Shown one piece after another: positions 27,417 to 36,571 of a stretch of DNA of 64,000 nt. Location: contig NZ_RHOP01000005.1 of the NCBI RefSeq assembly GCF_003946575.1, forward strand, positions 62,001-126,000, read 5' to 3'. Under the pieces are notes generated by a model. It saw nothing but the letters and a program-made list of their open reading frames with translations. It did not search any database and was not told the origin of the DNA. Within the stretch, counting starts at the first letter, position 1. Every line of letters begins with the position of its first letter. The position numbers and the translations under genes are program-made. The stretch comes from Companilactobacillus jidongensis (lineage in GTDB: Bacteria; Bacillota; Bacilli; Lactobacillales; Lactobacillaceae).

Positions 27417-28844
27417 ATGGCAAAAAAAGAGCTCAGTCGTAGCTTATCATCAAGACAAATGCAGATGATTGCTCTAGGTGGAACAATCGGAGTTGGTCTA
27501 TTCATGGGATCAGCATCCACAATCAAGTGGACCGGTCCTTCAGTATTACTCGCCTACGCTTTAGCAGGTTTAATACTTTATATGGTTATGAGAGCATTAG
27601 GGGAAATGCTCTATGTTGACCCATCAACCGGATCATTCGCTAAATTTGCGACGGAATATATTCATCCAGTCGTCGGGTACTTAACAGCTTGGAGCAATGT
27701 CTTCCAATACTTAGTAGTAGGAATCAGTGAAGTTATCGCTGTCGGAACATACTTAGAGTTCTGGTGGCCAACGATGCCCAAGTGGATTGCTGGCGTGGTC
27801 GTAGTCGTAACGCTATGTATCGCTAACCTTACTTCCGTTAAGGCCTATGGTGAGCTAGAATTCTGGTTTGCTTTGATCAAAGTTGTCACAATTATCTTTA
27901 TGATCATCTTAGGACTCCTCGTTATCGTTCTTGGTGTCGGTAATGGTGGACATCCGATTGGTATCAGTAACCTTTGGACAAACGGTGGCTTCTTCACAGG
28001 TGGACTCAAGGGGTTCATATTCGCCTTGTCGATTGTTGTCGCCTCATATCAAGGTATTGAAGTTATCGGGATCACAGCTGGTGAAGCCGAGAATCCTCAA
28101 GAAAATATTGTTCGTGCAATTCGTTCAATCGTTGGTAGAATCTTGATTTTTTATATCGGTGCTATTTTTGTGATCGTTTCGATTTATCCATGGGACAAAT
28201 TAGGTACGATCGGTTCTCCATTCGTTGAGACTTTTGCCAAAGTCGGAATTACTTTTGCGGCTGAAATCATTAACTTTGTTATGATGACAGCGGCCATGTC
28301 TGGTTGTAACTCCGGTATGTTCAGTGCCAGTCGCATGCTCTACACATTAGGACTCGAAAAATATCTGCCCAAATCATTTACAAAATTATCCACACACAAA
28401 GTCCCATATATACCTGTTATCACAATTTCATTAGGAATTTTGATCGGCTTGATCTTAAATTACTCATTACCGATCCTATTCCATACCTCAAGTAATATCT
28501 TTGTTATTGTGTATAGTTCCAGTGTTCTTCCAGGAATGGTGCCATGGTTTGTTATCTTGATCAGCGAACTGAAATTTAGAAAAGTCAACGCTGCACGTAT
28601 GGAAAACCATCCATTCAAGATGCCACTGTATCCTATCAGTAATTACTTAGCAATTGCCGCTCTATTAGTTATTTTAGTTTTCATGTTCTTGAATCCAGAA
28701 ACAACTATTTCATTGATGGTCGGTGTTATCTTCTTAATCGTTATGACGCTCATCTACTTCATACGTGAACGTGGACGTGATCACAAACCTGATAACGTTA
28801 CTTCTACTGAGGATGCTTTTGATGCAGTCGAAGAGGAGTTTTAA
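27417..28844 (+). CDS. Amino acid permease, APC superfamily (copy 1)
   Basis: 475 residues with 12 predicted helices. The family signature is at the N-terminus: MIALGGTIGVGLFMGSAS, then GPSVLLAYALAGLILYMVMRALGEM. It has the EVIGITAGEAENPQ segment of the amino acid transporter (AAT) subfamily. It is probably a proton symporter for a neutral or aromatic amino acid; the substrate is unclear. The next gene is nearly identical over most of its length, and both have their own promoter regions and ribosome sites (AAAGGCGGG here). A strong terminator separates the two. Confidence 0.9.
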   Translation: MAKKELSRSLSSRQMQMIALGGTIGVGLFMGSASTIKWTGPSVLLAYALAGLILYMVMRALGEMLYVDPSTGSFAKFATEYIHPVVGYLTAWSNVFQYLVVGISEVIAVGTYLEFWWPTMPKWIAGVVVVVTLCIANLTSVKAYGELEFWFALIKVVTIIFMIILGLLVIVLGVGNGGHPIGISNLWTNGGFFTGGLKGFIFALSIVVASYQGIEVIGITAGEAENPQENIVRAIRSIVGRILIFYIGAIFVIVSIYPWDKLGTIGSPFVETFAKVGITFAAEIINFVMMTAAMSGCNSGMFSASRMLYTLGLEKYLPKSFTKLSTHKVPYIPVITISLGILIGLILNYSLPILFHTSSNIFVIVYSSSVLPGMVPWFVILISELKFRKVNAARMENHPFKMPLYPISNYLAIAALLVILVFMFLNPETTISLMVGVIFLIVMTLIYFIRERGRDHKPDNVTSTEDAFDAVEEEF

Positions 28845-28867
28845 TATATAAATACGAACATTCTCAT

Positions 28868-28906
28868 AAAAAGAGCTTCTAATTTTAATAATTAGAAGCT
28901 CTTTTT
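28868..28906 (+). terminator. Terminator between the paralogous permease genes
   Basis: AAAAAGAGCTTCTAAT pairs with ATTAGAAGCTCTTTTT around an AT loop. It is nearly symmetric. Confidence 0.88.
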
Positions 28907-29036
28907 GTATATTTTTTATTTAATGAAAAATTTTTTCAGAAAATTCCGTACTTTATTGAAAATATATAGTATCATGGTATCAACATATTTTACATTTGTT
29001 CAGCATCTCTAAACAGATGAAAGGGGATCTTTATCT

Positions 29037-30473
29037 ATGGAAGAGGAAAAACTAAAGCGAAGCCTTTCTTCACGCCAAATGCAGATGATTGCACTAGGTG
29101 GAACAATTGGAGTCGGCTTATTCATGGGGTCGGCTTCAACTATTAAATGGACTGGTCCATCAGTTCTTTTGGCCTACGGACTTGCCGGATTAATTCTATA
29201 CATGGTTATGCGTGCACTTGGGGAAATGCTCTACGTTGATCCATCCACTGGATCATTCGCCAAATTTGGAACAGAATACATTCATCCCGTTGTCGGTTAC
29301 TTGACCGCTTGGAGCAATGTCTTCCAGTGGTTAGTCGTTGGTATCAGTGAAGTTATTGCCGTTGGAACTTACTTGAGTTTCTGGTGGCCTAATATGCCGC
29401 AGTGGATCGTTGGTGTCGTTGTTGTTGTAACGCTTGGCATTGCTAATTTAACATCTGTCAAAGCCTATGGTGAACTGGAATTTTGGTTCTCTATCATCAA
29501 AGTTGTCACAATTATCTTTATGATCATCTTAGGATTCTTAGTTATTCTACTCGGTGTTGGTAACGGTGGTCATCCTGTCGGTTTTAGTAACCTTTGGAAA
29601 AACGGTGGTTTCTTTACTGGTGGTCTAAAAGGATTCATCTTCGCACTAGCAATCGTCGTTGCTTCCTATCAAGGTATCGAGGTTATCGGCATTACCGCTG
29701 GTGAAGCTGAGAATCCTCAAGAGACGATCACTCATGCAATTCGTTCAATTGTTGGTAGAATTTTAATTTTTTATATTGGTGCTATTTTTGTTATCGTCAC
29801 AATTTATCCTTGGAACAAATTAGGTACGATCGGTTCTCCATTCACAGAAACATTCGCTAAGTTTGGAATCACCTTCGCCGCCGAGATTATCAACTTTGTC
29901 GTTTTGACTGCTGCCTTGTCTGGTTGTAATTCTGGAATCTTCAGTTCTAGCCGAATGCTATATACATTAGGTATAGAAAACCGTCTTCCTAAGGCTTTCA
30001 CAAAGTTATCTCGTCACAACGTTCCCTATCTACCTGTAATCGTTATGTCAGTAGGGATCCTACTCGGTTTGATTTTGAATTTCGTCTTACCTGTAATTTT
30101 TCATACTTCAAACAATATCTTCGTGATCGTATACAGCTCTAGTGTTCTACCGGGTATGGTCCCTTGGTTCGTTATTTTGGTCAGTGAATTGAGATTTAGA
30201 AAGGTCAACGCCGAACATATGGCCGAACATCCCTTCAAAATGCCGTTCTATCCCATTAGTAACTACCTGGCTATTGCCTCATTACTAGTCATTTTGTTCT
30301 TCATGTTTCTCAATCCAGAAACTACCGTTTCACTATTAGTTGGTGTAGTATTCCTTGTGGTTATGACAATGGTTTATTTTGTCAGAGAATACCGAATCGA
30401 TAAAGCCGCCGCCAAAAACAAAACAGCTATTGTTGAAGATGCCGATGAAAAAACTGAAACTATGGAAGATTAG
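29037..30473 (+). CDS. Amino acid permease, APC superfamily (copy 2)
   Basis: 478 residues, closely similar to copy 1 through the membrane core and starting with the same LSSRQMQMIALGGTIG. It differs at the N-terminal tail (MEEEKLKR) and the acidic C-terminal tail (EDADEKTETMED). The EVIGITAGEAENPQ segment is present. A tandem duplication followed by drift is likely. Different tails and separate promoters suggest different regulation rather than simple dosage. AGGGGA precedes the ATG. Confidence 0.9.
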   Translation: MEEEKLKRSLSSRQMQMIALGGTIGVGLFMGSASTIKWTGPSVLLAYGLAGLILYMVMRALGEMLYVDPSTGSFAKFGTEYIHPVVGYLTAWSNVFQWLVVGISEVIAVGTYLSFWWPNMPQWIVGVVVVVTLGIANLTSVKAYGELEFWFSIIKVVTIIFMIILGFLVILLGVGNGGHPVGFSNLWKNGGFFTGGLKGFIFALAIVVASYQGIEVIGITAGEAENPQETITHAIRSIVGRILIFYIGAIFVIVTIYPWNKLGTIGSPFTETFAKFGITFAAEIINFVVLTAALSGCNSGIFSSSRMLYTLGIENRLPKAFTKLSRHNVPYLPVIVMSVGILLGLILNFVLPVIFHTSNNIFVIVYSSSVLPGMVPWFVILVSELRFRKVNAEHMAEHPFKMPFYPISNYLAIASLLVILFFMFLNPETTVSLLVGVVFLVVMTMVYFVREYRIDKAAAKNKTAIVEDADEKTETMED

Positions 30474-30539
30474 TTTTCAATACACTTTCAAAAAGGTGTA
30501 ACATAAAAAGTATATATTTTTTCTAAAGAGGCAATCTAT

Positions 30540-31478
30540 ATGGGAGTATTTTTTCAGAGTGTTCAAGGGATTTTAATAATTATCATATTAATTGCAGTTG
30601 GTTACTTCTTAGCTCGACAAGACTGGTTTTCAGACGATGCCACTAAGCTGATCGCCAAACTAGTTACGCAAGTAGCTTTGCCTGCTTACATGATCTACAC
30701 GATCACGAATGATTTTACAGCTGGCAAACTGATCAAACTGTTACCTAATCTAGTCATACCTTGTTTGTCTATGACAATTTTGATCGGTATTTCTGTTATT
30801 ATGATCAAAATTCTACATATTGATAAAAACCATCAGGGTTTATTCTCATCAATGTTTTTCAATTCAAATACCGTTTTCGTTGGCTTGCCTGTCAATATGG
30901 CATTGTTCGGATCACAAAGTTTGCCATATGTGTTGGTTTACTACATGGCTAATACAACATTCTTCTGGACTCTAGGTACTTACTTGATTCAAGTTGACGG
31001 CGAAAAAAAAGGTTCATTTAACTGGAGAACTACTTTGTCTAAGCTATTCTCCCCACCACTGATGGGCTTCATTATTGGTTTGATTCTCGTTATCCTGCAT
31101 ATCAAATTACCAACATTCTTGATGTCAGACTTCCAATACATTGGTAACTTGACTATTCCATTATCAATGATCTTCATTGGTATCTCTATCTATAATGCTG
31201 GTTTAACCAACATTGCACTCCACAAAGAAAACGTTGGTATTTTGTTTGGAAGATTCATCTGTGCTCCATTGTTGATGAGCTTCTTATTCCTCTTCATTCC
31301 TGGACCAGCTTTGATGAAACAAGTCTTCATCATTCAAGCAGCTATGCCAGTTATGACTAACGCACCAGTTGTGGCGAAATTGTATCATGCCGATTCTAAT
31401 TATGCCGCTATTATGGTTACTGAAACTACCATTTTGAGTTTGTTCGTGGTTCCGGTTTTGATGATGATAATTAAATAA
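30540..31478 (+). CDS. AEC-family transporter (malate permease / auxin efflux carrier type)
   Basis: 312 residues with ten predicted helices. Conserved features of the AEC family are NSNTVFVGLPVNMALFG, in the first half, and the second-half repeat beginning QAAMPVMTNAPVVAKLY. Family members move dicarboxylates or other organic anions; the substrate is unknown. AGAGG precedes the ATG. Its 3' end faces the two branched elements at 31.5-31.9 kb. Confidence 0.87.
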   Translation: MGVFFQSVQGILIIIILIAVGYFLARQDWFSDDATKLIAKLVTQVALPAYMIYTITNDFTAGKLIKLLPNLVIPCLSMTILIGISVIMIKILHIDKNHQGLFSSMFFNSNTVFVGLPVNMALFGSQSLPYVLVYYMANTTFFWTLGTYLIQVDGEKKGSFNWRTTLSKLFSPPLMGFIIGLILVILHIKLPTFLMSDFQYIGNLTIPLSMIFIGISIYNAGLTNIALHKENVGILFGRFICAPLLMSFLFLFIPGPALMKQVFIIQAAMPVMTNAPVVAKLYHADSNYAAIMVTETTILSLFVVPVLMMIIK

Positions 31479-31514
31479 AAGCGATGCTATTTTGAGAATA
31501 GCATCGCTTTTTTA
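31478..31514 (+). terminator. Terminator of the AEC transporter gene
   Basis: AAAAGCGATGCTATT pairs with AATAGCATCGCTTTT and is followed by Ts. It is followed by the elements described below. Confidence 0.9.
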
Positions 31515-31525
31515 TTGCCGCTTCC

Positions 31526-31661
31526 GGGAACAAAATATTTTATCTGCCGTGGGACCGGTTCGAGCCAAGGTCTCGAACCTCGACTTTAAGCTTTGCTTTG
31601 CAAATCTTAAAGTTCGTCCTGTGGCTTTGCCACATTCACGGCTGACAAATATTTCGTCCCC
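31526..31661 (+). repeat. Branched multi-hairpin element A
   Basis: The outer arms (31526-31551 and 31637-31661) pair over about 22 bases. Inside lie GGTTCGAG/CTCGAACC (31557-31564, 31572-31579), ACTTTAAG/CTTAAAGT (31583-31590, 31606-31613) and GTGGC/GCCAC (31621-31625, 31629-31633). GGAC (31552-31555) and GTCC (31616-31619) can also pair. The shape is a four-way junction. No open frame of note is present. It is homologous to element B in the opposite orientation. Confidence 0.8.
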
Positions 31662-31740
31662 TTCAGCTAATTTTGTGTAACAAAAAATCCTAATCTCACC
31701 AATAACTACCAAGTTATGAGTTAAAAGATACAAATGAATT

Positions 31741-31913
31741 CGGAGGGAAAAAGTAAAAATTCAGCTGTGCAAGTTCTGTAGCACGGCGACAGCCGGACGT
31801 ACAGAACAGGACGAGTTTTGAAATCTGCGGTCCATGCAGAGTTCAAAATCGAGACTTCAGACCGCCCTTAGGCTGAAGTCGGTCCCACAGCAGAATTTTC
31901 ACTTTTTTCCGGA
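31741..31913 (-). repeat. Branched multi-hairpin element B, inverted relative to A
   Basis: The outer arms (31741-31769 and 31886-31913) pair over about 25 bases. Inside are GTTCTGTA/TACAGAAC (31773-31780, 31800-31807), TTTTGAA/TTCAAAA with TCTGC/GCAGA (31816-31848), and ACTTCAG/CTGAAGT (31854-31860, 31873-31879). Read on the minus strand it shares the junction strings TGGGACCG, TCTCGA and CGTCCTGT with element A. It ends eight bases from the antiporter stop codon. Confidence 0.8.
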
Positions 31914-31920
31914 GACAAAC

Positions 31921-33498
31921 CTACTCGTAATAATCCAAAACCAACGACTCAGATATCAACAGCTCACTATAAACATCATAAACATACTGGGCCTCACCCA
32001 AAGCTACACCATCTAACAGCTCATATAAAAATTCTCGCTCCTTTTCAAAAGCATTCATCAGAATTTGTCTTTCTTCAACTGCCTGAAAACCAGTAAAGAC
32101 ATACCGCTTATTATTAACTCCACGCCACTGGTTAAGAAATTCCTTCACTGTTGTTTTACGTGTTTGATCCAACAAATCGAACGTAACACTTTCTTTGACC
32201 GCTGGGGATATTTCCAAATCACGAACATAGTTGATACCTACACCAACCATTTTTTCACGAACTCCCTTTGACTTTGTTCTAATGTCATCTTCATTAAGAA
32301 TCGGGTTCAAAATGAATTTGAACAATATTGTCGGTACCAGCATACTCAGGATAATAACCACTGCTTCCGTCAACAATATCAAATCAAAGTTGGTTCCGGT
32401 GATACCCATTCCCGCCAACGAAAATGCCAAAGCCAGTGTAACAGCACCATGAACTCCACCGAGGGCAAAAGTTACTGCTTCCATTCGTGAATTCTTCGAT
32501 AAGAATCTCGCATACAAATATCTAATAGTCGTCGATACAACATAGATGATAATACCGATCCAAAGCCATTCCAAAGTTGAAGTCATTTCTTCACGTTGAT
32601 CCGCAACAATTCTTGCAATTGAGATACCAAGAACAACGAACACATAACTATTCAAGGCTCCTCCAACAAAACTGACAGTTTGATTGAAAAAGCTCAGATA
32701 ACGAGGAATGGAAAATCTGCTTCGACTCATTTCACCATTGAATATTAATCCCGCACTAACAACCGCAATAATGCCTGATAACTCGATCCGTTCCGCTACC
32801 AAATAAATAAGTATCGGTGTAGCGAAATAAATTATTAAATGTGATGATGTCTCATTCCAGCGACTACGAATAATCATCTGACGAAGAATCATCGTTATGA
32901 ACGCTATTCCTGCACCTAAAATCACTCCACCAACGGCCGAAATTAGAAAGTCACTAAAATTCTTGGTATATGACAACTCACCGGTTTTAAACCACAAAAC
33001 TGCCGCCTGTAACAAAATAATTCCTGAAGCATCATTGAATAGCGATTCCATTTTCAAAACCACTTCGGTTCGCTTAGGAACATCTCGACCTTCACGAACG
33101 GAATCCAGCGCTGTCGCATCAGTCGGTGTACTGATAGCTATCATGATCAGTGCCAGAGGCAATCCAATGTCAAATATCCGATTAACTGCAAATAATCCAA
33201 CAATTGCGGAGATCAGAGCTAAGACGATTGCCGTGCCTAATATTTCTTTGAATTTTCGTTGAACTAAGAAGCTCCGTGTTTGTTGTCCTTCAAAGAATAA
33301 CAATGGTGCAATGATAAAGGCCATGAAGAACTCGGAATCGAATCCAATAACCAGTTTATTTATGAGAGGAATACATGCAAAAATAATACCCATAAGTAAA
33401 TTAATATACGTTCTAGGTATTACTCTAATAAATTTGGCAGCTAAATTACTAATTGCTACCAGCATCAAAATAACCACGGCTGAAATATACAGGCCCAT
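31921..33498 (-). CDS. Na+/H+ (or K+/H+) antiporter, CPA1 family
   Basis: 525 residues. About 12 hydrophobic helices make up the first 400 residues, with the CPA1 ion-site motif STPTDATALDSV near 127 and the conserved LFNDASGIIL following. A cytoplasmic tail of about 120 residues (from about 405) lacks any recognisable domain. GGGGGGA lies just before the ATG. The leader carries a promoter overlapped by a perfect 21-bp palindrome and a terminator-like hairpin, so expression is probably switchable. The role is likely pH or sodium homeostasis. Confidence 0.88.
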   Translation of the reverse strand: MGLYISAVVILMLVAISNLAAKFIRVIPRTYINLLMGIIFACIPLINKLVIGFDSEFFMAFIIAPLLFFEGQQTRSFLVQRKFKEILGTAIVLALISAIVGLFAVNRIFDIGLPLALIMIAISTPTDATALDSVREGRDVPKRTEVVLKMESLFNDASGIILLQAAVLWFKTGELSYTKNFSDFLISAVGGVILGAGIAFITMILRQMIIRSRWNETSSHLIIYFATPILIYLVAERIELSGIIAVVSAGLIFNGEMSRSRFSIPRYLSFFNQTVSFVGGALNSYVFVVLGISIARIVADQREEMTSTLEWLWIGIIIYVVSTTIRYLYARFLSKNSRMEAVTFALGGVHGAVTLALAFSLAGMGITGTNFDLILLTEAVVIILSMLVPTILFKFILNPILNEDDIRTKSKGVREKMVGVGINYVRDLEISPAVKESVTFDLLDQTRKTTVKEFLNQWRGVNNKRYVFTGFQAVEERQILMNAFEKEREFLYELLDGVALGEAQYVYDVYSELLISESLVLDYYE

Positions 33499-33525
33499 TT
33501 TGTTTTCCCCCCAAAAAAAGAAAAA

Positions 33526-33555
33526 ATACAGGCCCTTCTAAAAGAAGCCTGTATA
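33526..33555 (-). terminator. Terminator-like hairpin in the leader of the antiporter gene
   Basis: On the minus strand, TACAGGC pairs with GCCTGTA (with inner TTCT/AGAA) and is followed by TTTTTTCTTTTTTT. Only about 30 bases separate it from the antiporter ATG. It is either the end of the vanX-type transcript or an attenuator in the antiporter leader. Confidence 0.75.
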
Positions 33556-33564
33556 CAATTTACA

Positions 33565-33596
33565 TTGAGATTATAGTAATCTCAAAATTATGTCAA
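33565..33596 (-). promoter_or_regulatory. Antiporter promoter overlapped by a perfect palindrome
   Basis: On the minus strand TTGACA (33596-33591) and TATAAT (33575-33570) are spaced 15 bases apart. The palindrome TTGAGATTA-TAG-TAATCTCAA (33565-33585) covers the -10 box. A dimeric repressor bound there would block transcription. Confidence 0.7.
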
Positions 33597-33604
33597 TTAT
33601 TTAG

Positions 33605-34162
33605 TTATTTGTAATCATTCGGATCAGCGGCGGCTGGACCATAATCATTCATATCCGCATCACGATAATCCCACCATTCATTTTCGTAACCGACGAATCC
33701 AGCTTCATACATTGCCATATCAAGAATTTGATAATTAGCTTCCGCTTCCGGCGAACACTTAGCATCGCGATGTGCTTTTTCTGTGAAATCATCAAAGACT
33801 GTTGGCATTTCTAATTCATTCCCATTCAAGTCACATAAAGTCAGGTCAAATGTGACGCCTTTTTGGTGCGAAAAATTAGGATTCGGCTTAGCAACAAACT
33901 CCGGATCAGGATAAACTTCAAATAATCTCTCTTGAGCTTTGACAGGACGATAAGCATCCCAAACTTTAATACGATATCCTTGATTCCTCAGAGCTAAACT
34001 AGCTTTTGCTAATTTTTCTGCCGTTCCCATTCTAGCAATTGCGGTAACGAAATCATAAATTTTTTGATTAGTAAAATTATTCGTAGTGGCGTAGCGCAGG
34101 TCAACAATAATGCTAGAATCCAGCATCTGTATGTTGGTAAATCCAGTTTTTAGTTGTGGCAT
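33605..34162 (-). CDS. D-Ala-D-Ala dipeptidase, VanX-type (M15D) family
   Basis: 185 residues from the ATG at 34162, which has GGAGGTG five bases upstream; the frame continues upstream to 34237 without support. Features: RYATTNNFTNQKIYDF, the AYRPVKAQ segment, and the zinc-binding pattern SHQKGVTFDLTL (His and Asp ligands). In VanX the third zinc ligand and general base lie in an EWWHY motif. Here it reads EWWDYRDADMNDYGP, so Asp replaces the His. It may still bind metal with altered ligands or act as a different dipeptidase. No signal peptide. The cytoplasmic role would be turnover of D-Ala-D-Ala. Confidence 0.82.
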   Translation of the reverse strand: MPQLKTGFTNIQMLDSSIIVDLRYATTNNFTNQKIYDFVTAIARMGTAEKLAKASLALRNQGYRIKVWDAYRPVKAQERLFEVYPDPEFVAKPNPNFSHQKGVTFDLTLCDLNGNELEMPTVFDDFTEKAHRDAKCSPEAEANYQILDMAMYEAGFVGYENEWWDYRDADMNDYGPAAADPNDYK

Positions 34163-34237
34163 GTGACACCTCCATTGGGTATTACTATCATTATATCGGA
34201 TATTATTTACCACAACTACTTTCTTGACCGTTCTCAT

Positions 34238-35032
34238 CTAAAAGATTGTTGGCACTAATCCACCGTCGACTCGTAGAGCCTCTCCTGAGAATGATGATGC
34301 ATCAGGACTAGCCACGAACACCGCGAAACGACCAATTTCTTCTGGACGAATCAAGCGCTGAATTTGTGAGCGAGAACGATGATTTTTCATGAAATCCTTT
34401 TCCCACATGGCCTTAGGCAAATCACTGTCTTGATACATATCATCAAGCATCTTCTGAACACCCTCGGTCAAAGTTGAACCTGGCATGATAGTGTTGACCG
34501 TTACGTGACTGGCAACTGTCAATTTGGACAAACTCTTTGCCAACGAAAGATTCATCGACTTGGTCATACTATATTGCGGCATTTCTCCAGATGGCATTAT
34601 GGCCTCTTCACTTGCAATAAAGATAATACGACCGAAATCTTGAGCAAGCATTTTTGGTAAATAAAATTTAGCTAATGCATTTCCAGCTAAGACATTAACG
34701 TGAAAGAATTTTTCCCAAGTTGCATCATCAATATCGTAATAATCCATTGGTTGAAAAATCCCCATATTATTGACTAAAATATCAATTTCTGGAACTTCAA
34801 CAAATAGTCTTTGACGGTCAGTTTCGTTTGCCAAATCTGCTGCAACTCCCAATGGTTCTGTTTCAGGAAAATCACGTTTGATTTCTGCTACAACTGTATC
34901 TACTTCTGGTTGCTTTCTTCCATTAATAATGACATTAGTTCCTTCGCGAGCCATTTCAATCGCAATTGCTTTACCGATACCTTTGGTCGATCCGGTAACT
35001 AAAGCTACTTTCTCTTTTAAATGAAGATCCAT
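34238..35032 (-). CDS. SDR-family oxidoreductase
   Basis: 264 residues from the ATG at 35032, with AGGAGG eight bases upstream. It is a classical short-chain dehydrogenase: TGSTKGIG coenzyme loop, NNMGI, catalytic YSMTK (Tyr and Lys) with Ser in FIASEEAIM, and a C-terminal RVDGGLV end. The substrate is unknown. It sits just upstream of the VanX-type gene on the same strand, with 75 bases between them. Confidence 0.9.
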   Translation of the reverse strand: MDLHLKEKVALVTGSTKGIGKAIAIEMAREGTNVIINGRKQPEVDTVVAEIKRDFPETEPLGVAADLANETDRQRLFVEVPEIDILVNNMGIFQPMDYYDIDDATWEKFFHVNVLAGNALAKFYLPKMLAQDFGRIIFIASEEAIMPSGEMPQYSMTKSMNLSLAKSLSKLTVASHVTVNTIMPGSTLTEGVQKMLDDMYQDSDLPKAMWEKDFMKNHRSRSQIQRLIRPEEIGRFAVFVASPDASSFSGEALRVDGGLVPTIF

Positions 35033-35258
35033 AAAAATACCTCCTAATAGCTGTACCATTATTTATTTTGATGTGATCATTTAATGAACTAATCATACTA
35101 ATTCCTTGTTGTTGAATTCGTGTTACTAATATAAACCGTATCCGACCACTTAGATAGTATGTACTTTTTTGTGATATAGGTACTTTGAAGTGCCTAGATT
35201 ACCAAAAAACTAGAAACTCTATCTAAACAGAATTTCTAGCTTTCTAATTATTATCAAA

Positions 35259-36431
35259 TTATTTTTTACTATCTAAGTAAGCATGAACACCTTTTTCAAG
35301 GCGTTTTAAGCCGTCTTCAACACGTGACTTATTAGTGGCCAAGTTCATACGTAAAAATTGATTCCCGTTACCACGATACTTTGTACCTTCTGCCAAATAT
35401 AATCCCGTTTCTTGGCGAATGAAGTTATTCAACTCTTCAGAATCTTCTGTAACTTTAGTACAGTCGATCCAGGCCAAATATGTCGCATCGCTCTTAACAA
35501 CACTTAGCTCAGAAATGTTGTTAGCAACATAGTCCGTCAACAATTGGTGATTAACACTGATATATTGTCTCAAGTCTGACAACCATTCGTGACCCTTAGT
35601 ATAGGCAGCGATAGTTCCAGCCACCGCTAGGATTCCCGGTTCACTTTGGTCATCAATTGAGATAGCACGTTCCACTCTAGCCAGAAGATTAGCATCTGGC
35701 GCAATAATTGTTGAAGCGTGTAATTGTGCCATGTTAAAAGTCTTAGTTGGTGATACTAGTGAAATAGAATTCTCGGCGACCTCAGGGTCTAATGATGCGA
35801 ACGGTACATAACTGTGACCAGGCATTGAAATATCTCCATGGATCTCATCGGAAATAATCAAGACATTATGTTCCTTAGCCATCTTACCAACCTTAGTCAA
35901 GGTCTCCTTACTCCAAATATGTCCAGTTGGATTATGGGGATTACATACAAGCATAACAGTTGTTTGTGGATCAGATAATTTAGCATCTAAATCTTCCCAA
36001 TCTACTTTGTAAGTTCCATCTGTATAAATCAATTCATTATTTGTAACGTTACGACCGTTATGTTCAATCACCCCATAGAATGTGTTGTAATTAGGCTCTT
36101 GTAACAGAACATTATCACCCACATCTGTCATATGACGCAAGATTGCGGAAATAGTTGGAATGACGCCAGTACTAAAGAGCATCCAATCAGTCTTAGGTTT
36201 AAAGTTATGTTCTTTTTTGAACCAGTCAGCTACGGCCTTATAGTATTCATCTGGAATCATTTGATAACCAAAGATTCCACTGTCAATGGCTTTGTGCATC
36301 GCAGTTAAAATCTCTGGAGCTGTTTGGAAATCCATATCAGCGACCCACATTGGTAATTCGTTTTCTTTAACGTCCCACTTCACAGAAGCAGTATTACGAC
36401 GATCATTAATTTTGTCAAAATCAAATGACAT
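35259..36431 (-). CDS. MalY/PatB-family aminotransferase (probable cystathionine beta-lyase)
   Basis: 390 residues from the ATG at 36431 (GAGGGGTG upstream); the frame extends to 36461. It is a fold-type I PLP enzyme of the MalY/PatB family: INDRRNTASVKWD at the N-terminus, NPHNPTGHIWSKE, ISDEIHGDI and the PLP lysine in VSPTKTFNMAQLHAS. PatB-type enzymes cleave cystathionine or cysteine, making homocysteine or H2S. It is divergent from a cationic amino-acid permease gene. Confidence 0.9.
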   Translation of the reverse strand: MSFDFDKINDRRNTASVKWDVKENELPMWVADMDFQTAPEILTAMHKAIDSGIFGYQMIPDEYYKAVADWFKKEHNFKPKTDWMLFSTGVIPTISAILRHMTDVGDNVLLQEPNYNTFYGVIEHNGRNVTNNELIYTDGTYKVDWEDLDAKLSDPQTTVMLVCNPHNPTGHIWSKETLTKVGKMAKEHNVLIISDEIHGDISMPGHSYVPFASLDPEVAENSISLVSPTKTFNMAQLHASTIIAPDANLLARVERAISIDDQSEPGILAVAGTIAAYTKGHEWLSDLRQYISVNHQLLTDYVANNISELSVVKSDATYLAWIDCTKVTEDSEELNNFIRQETGLYLAEGTKYRGNGNQFLRMNLATNKSRVEDGLKRLEKGVHAYLDSKK

Positions 36432-36571
36432 AATTTCACCCCTCAATGTTTTTGTAGTCATTAATTAAAATATTAACACTTTAATATCAAAAAAGTTGGT
36501 TTGAAAACTTCCCATCAATGTGTCATTTATATTATACTAATACGATTAGAATCACATTAGAGGAGAATTAT

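Noticed and set aside
31512-31733. Two opposite-strand frames over element A (60-73 codons)
   Set aside because: They arise from the long inverted repeats, have no ribosome sites and no recognisable protein features.
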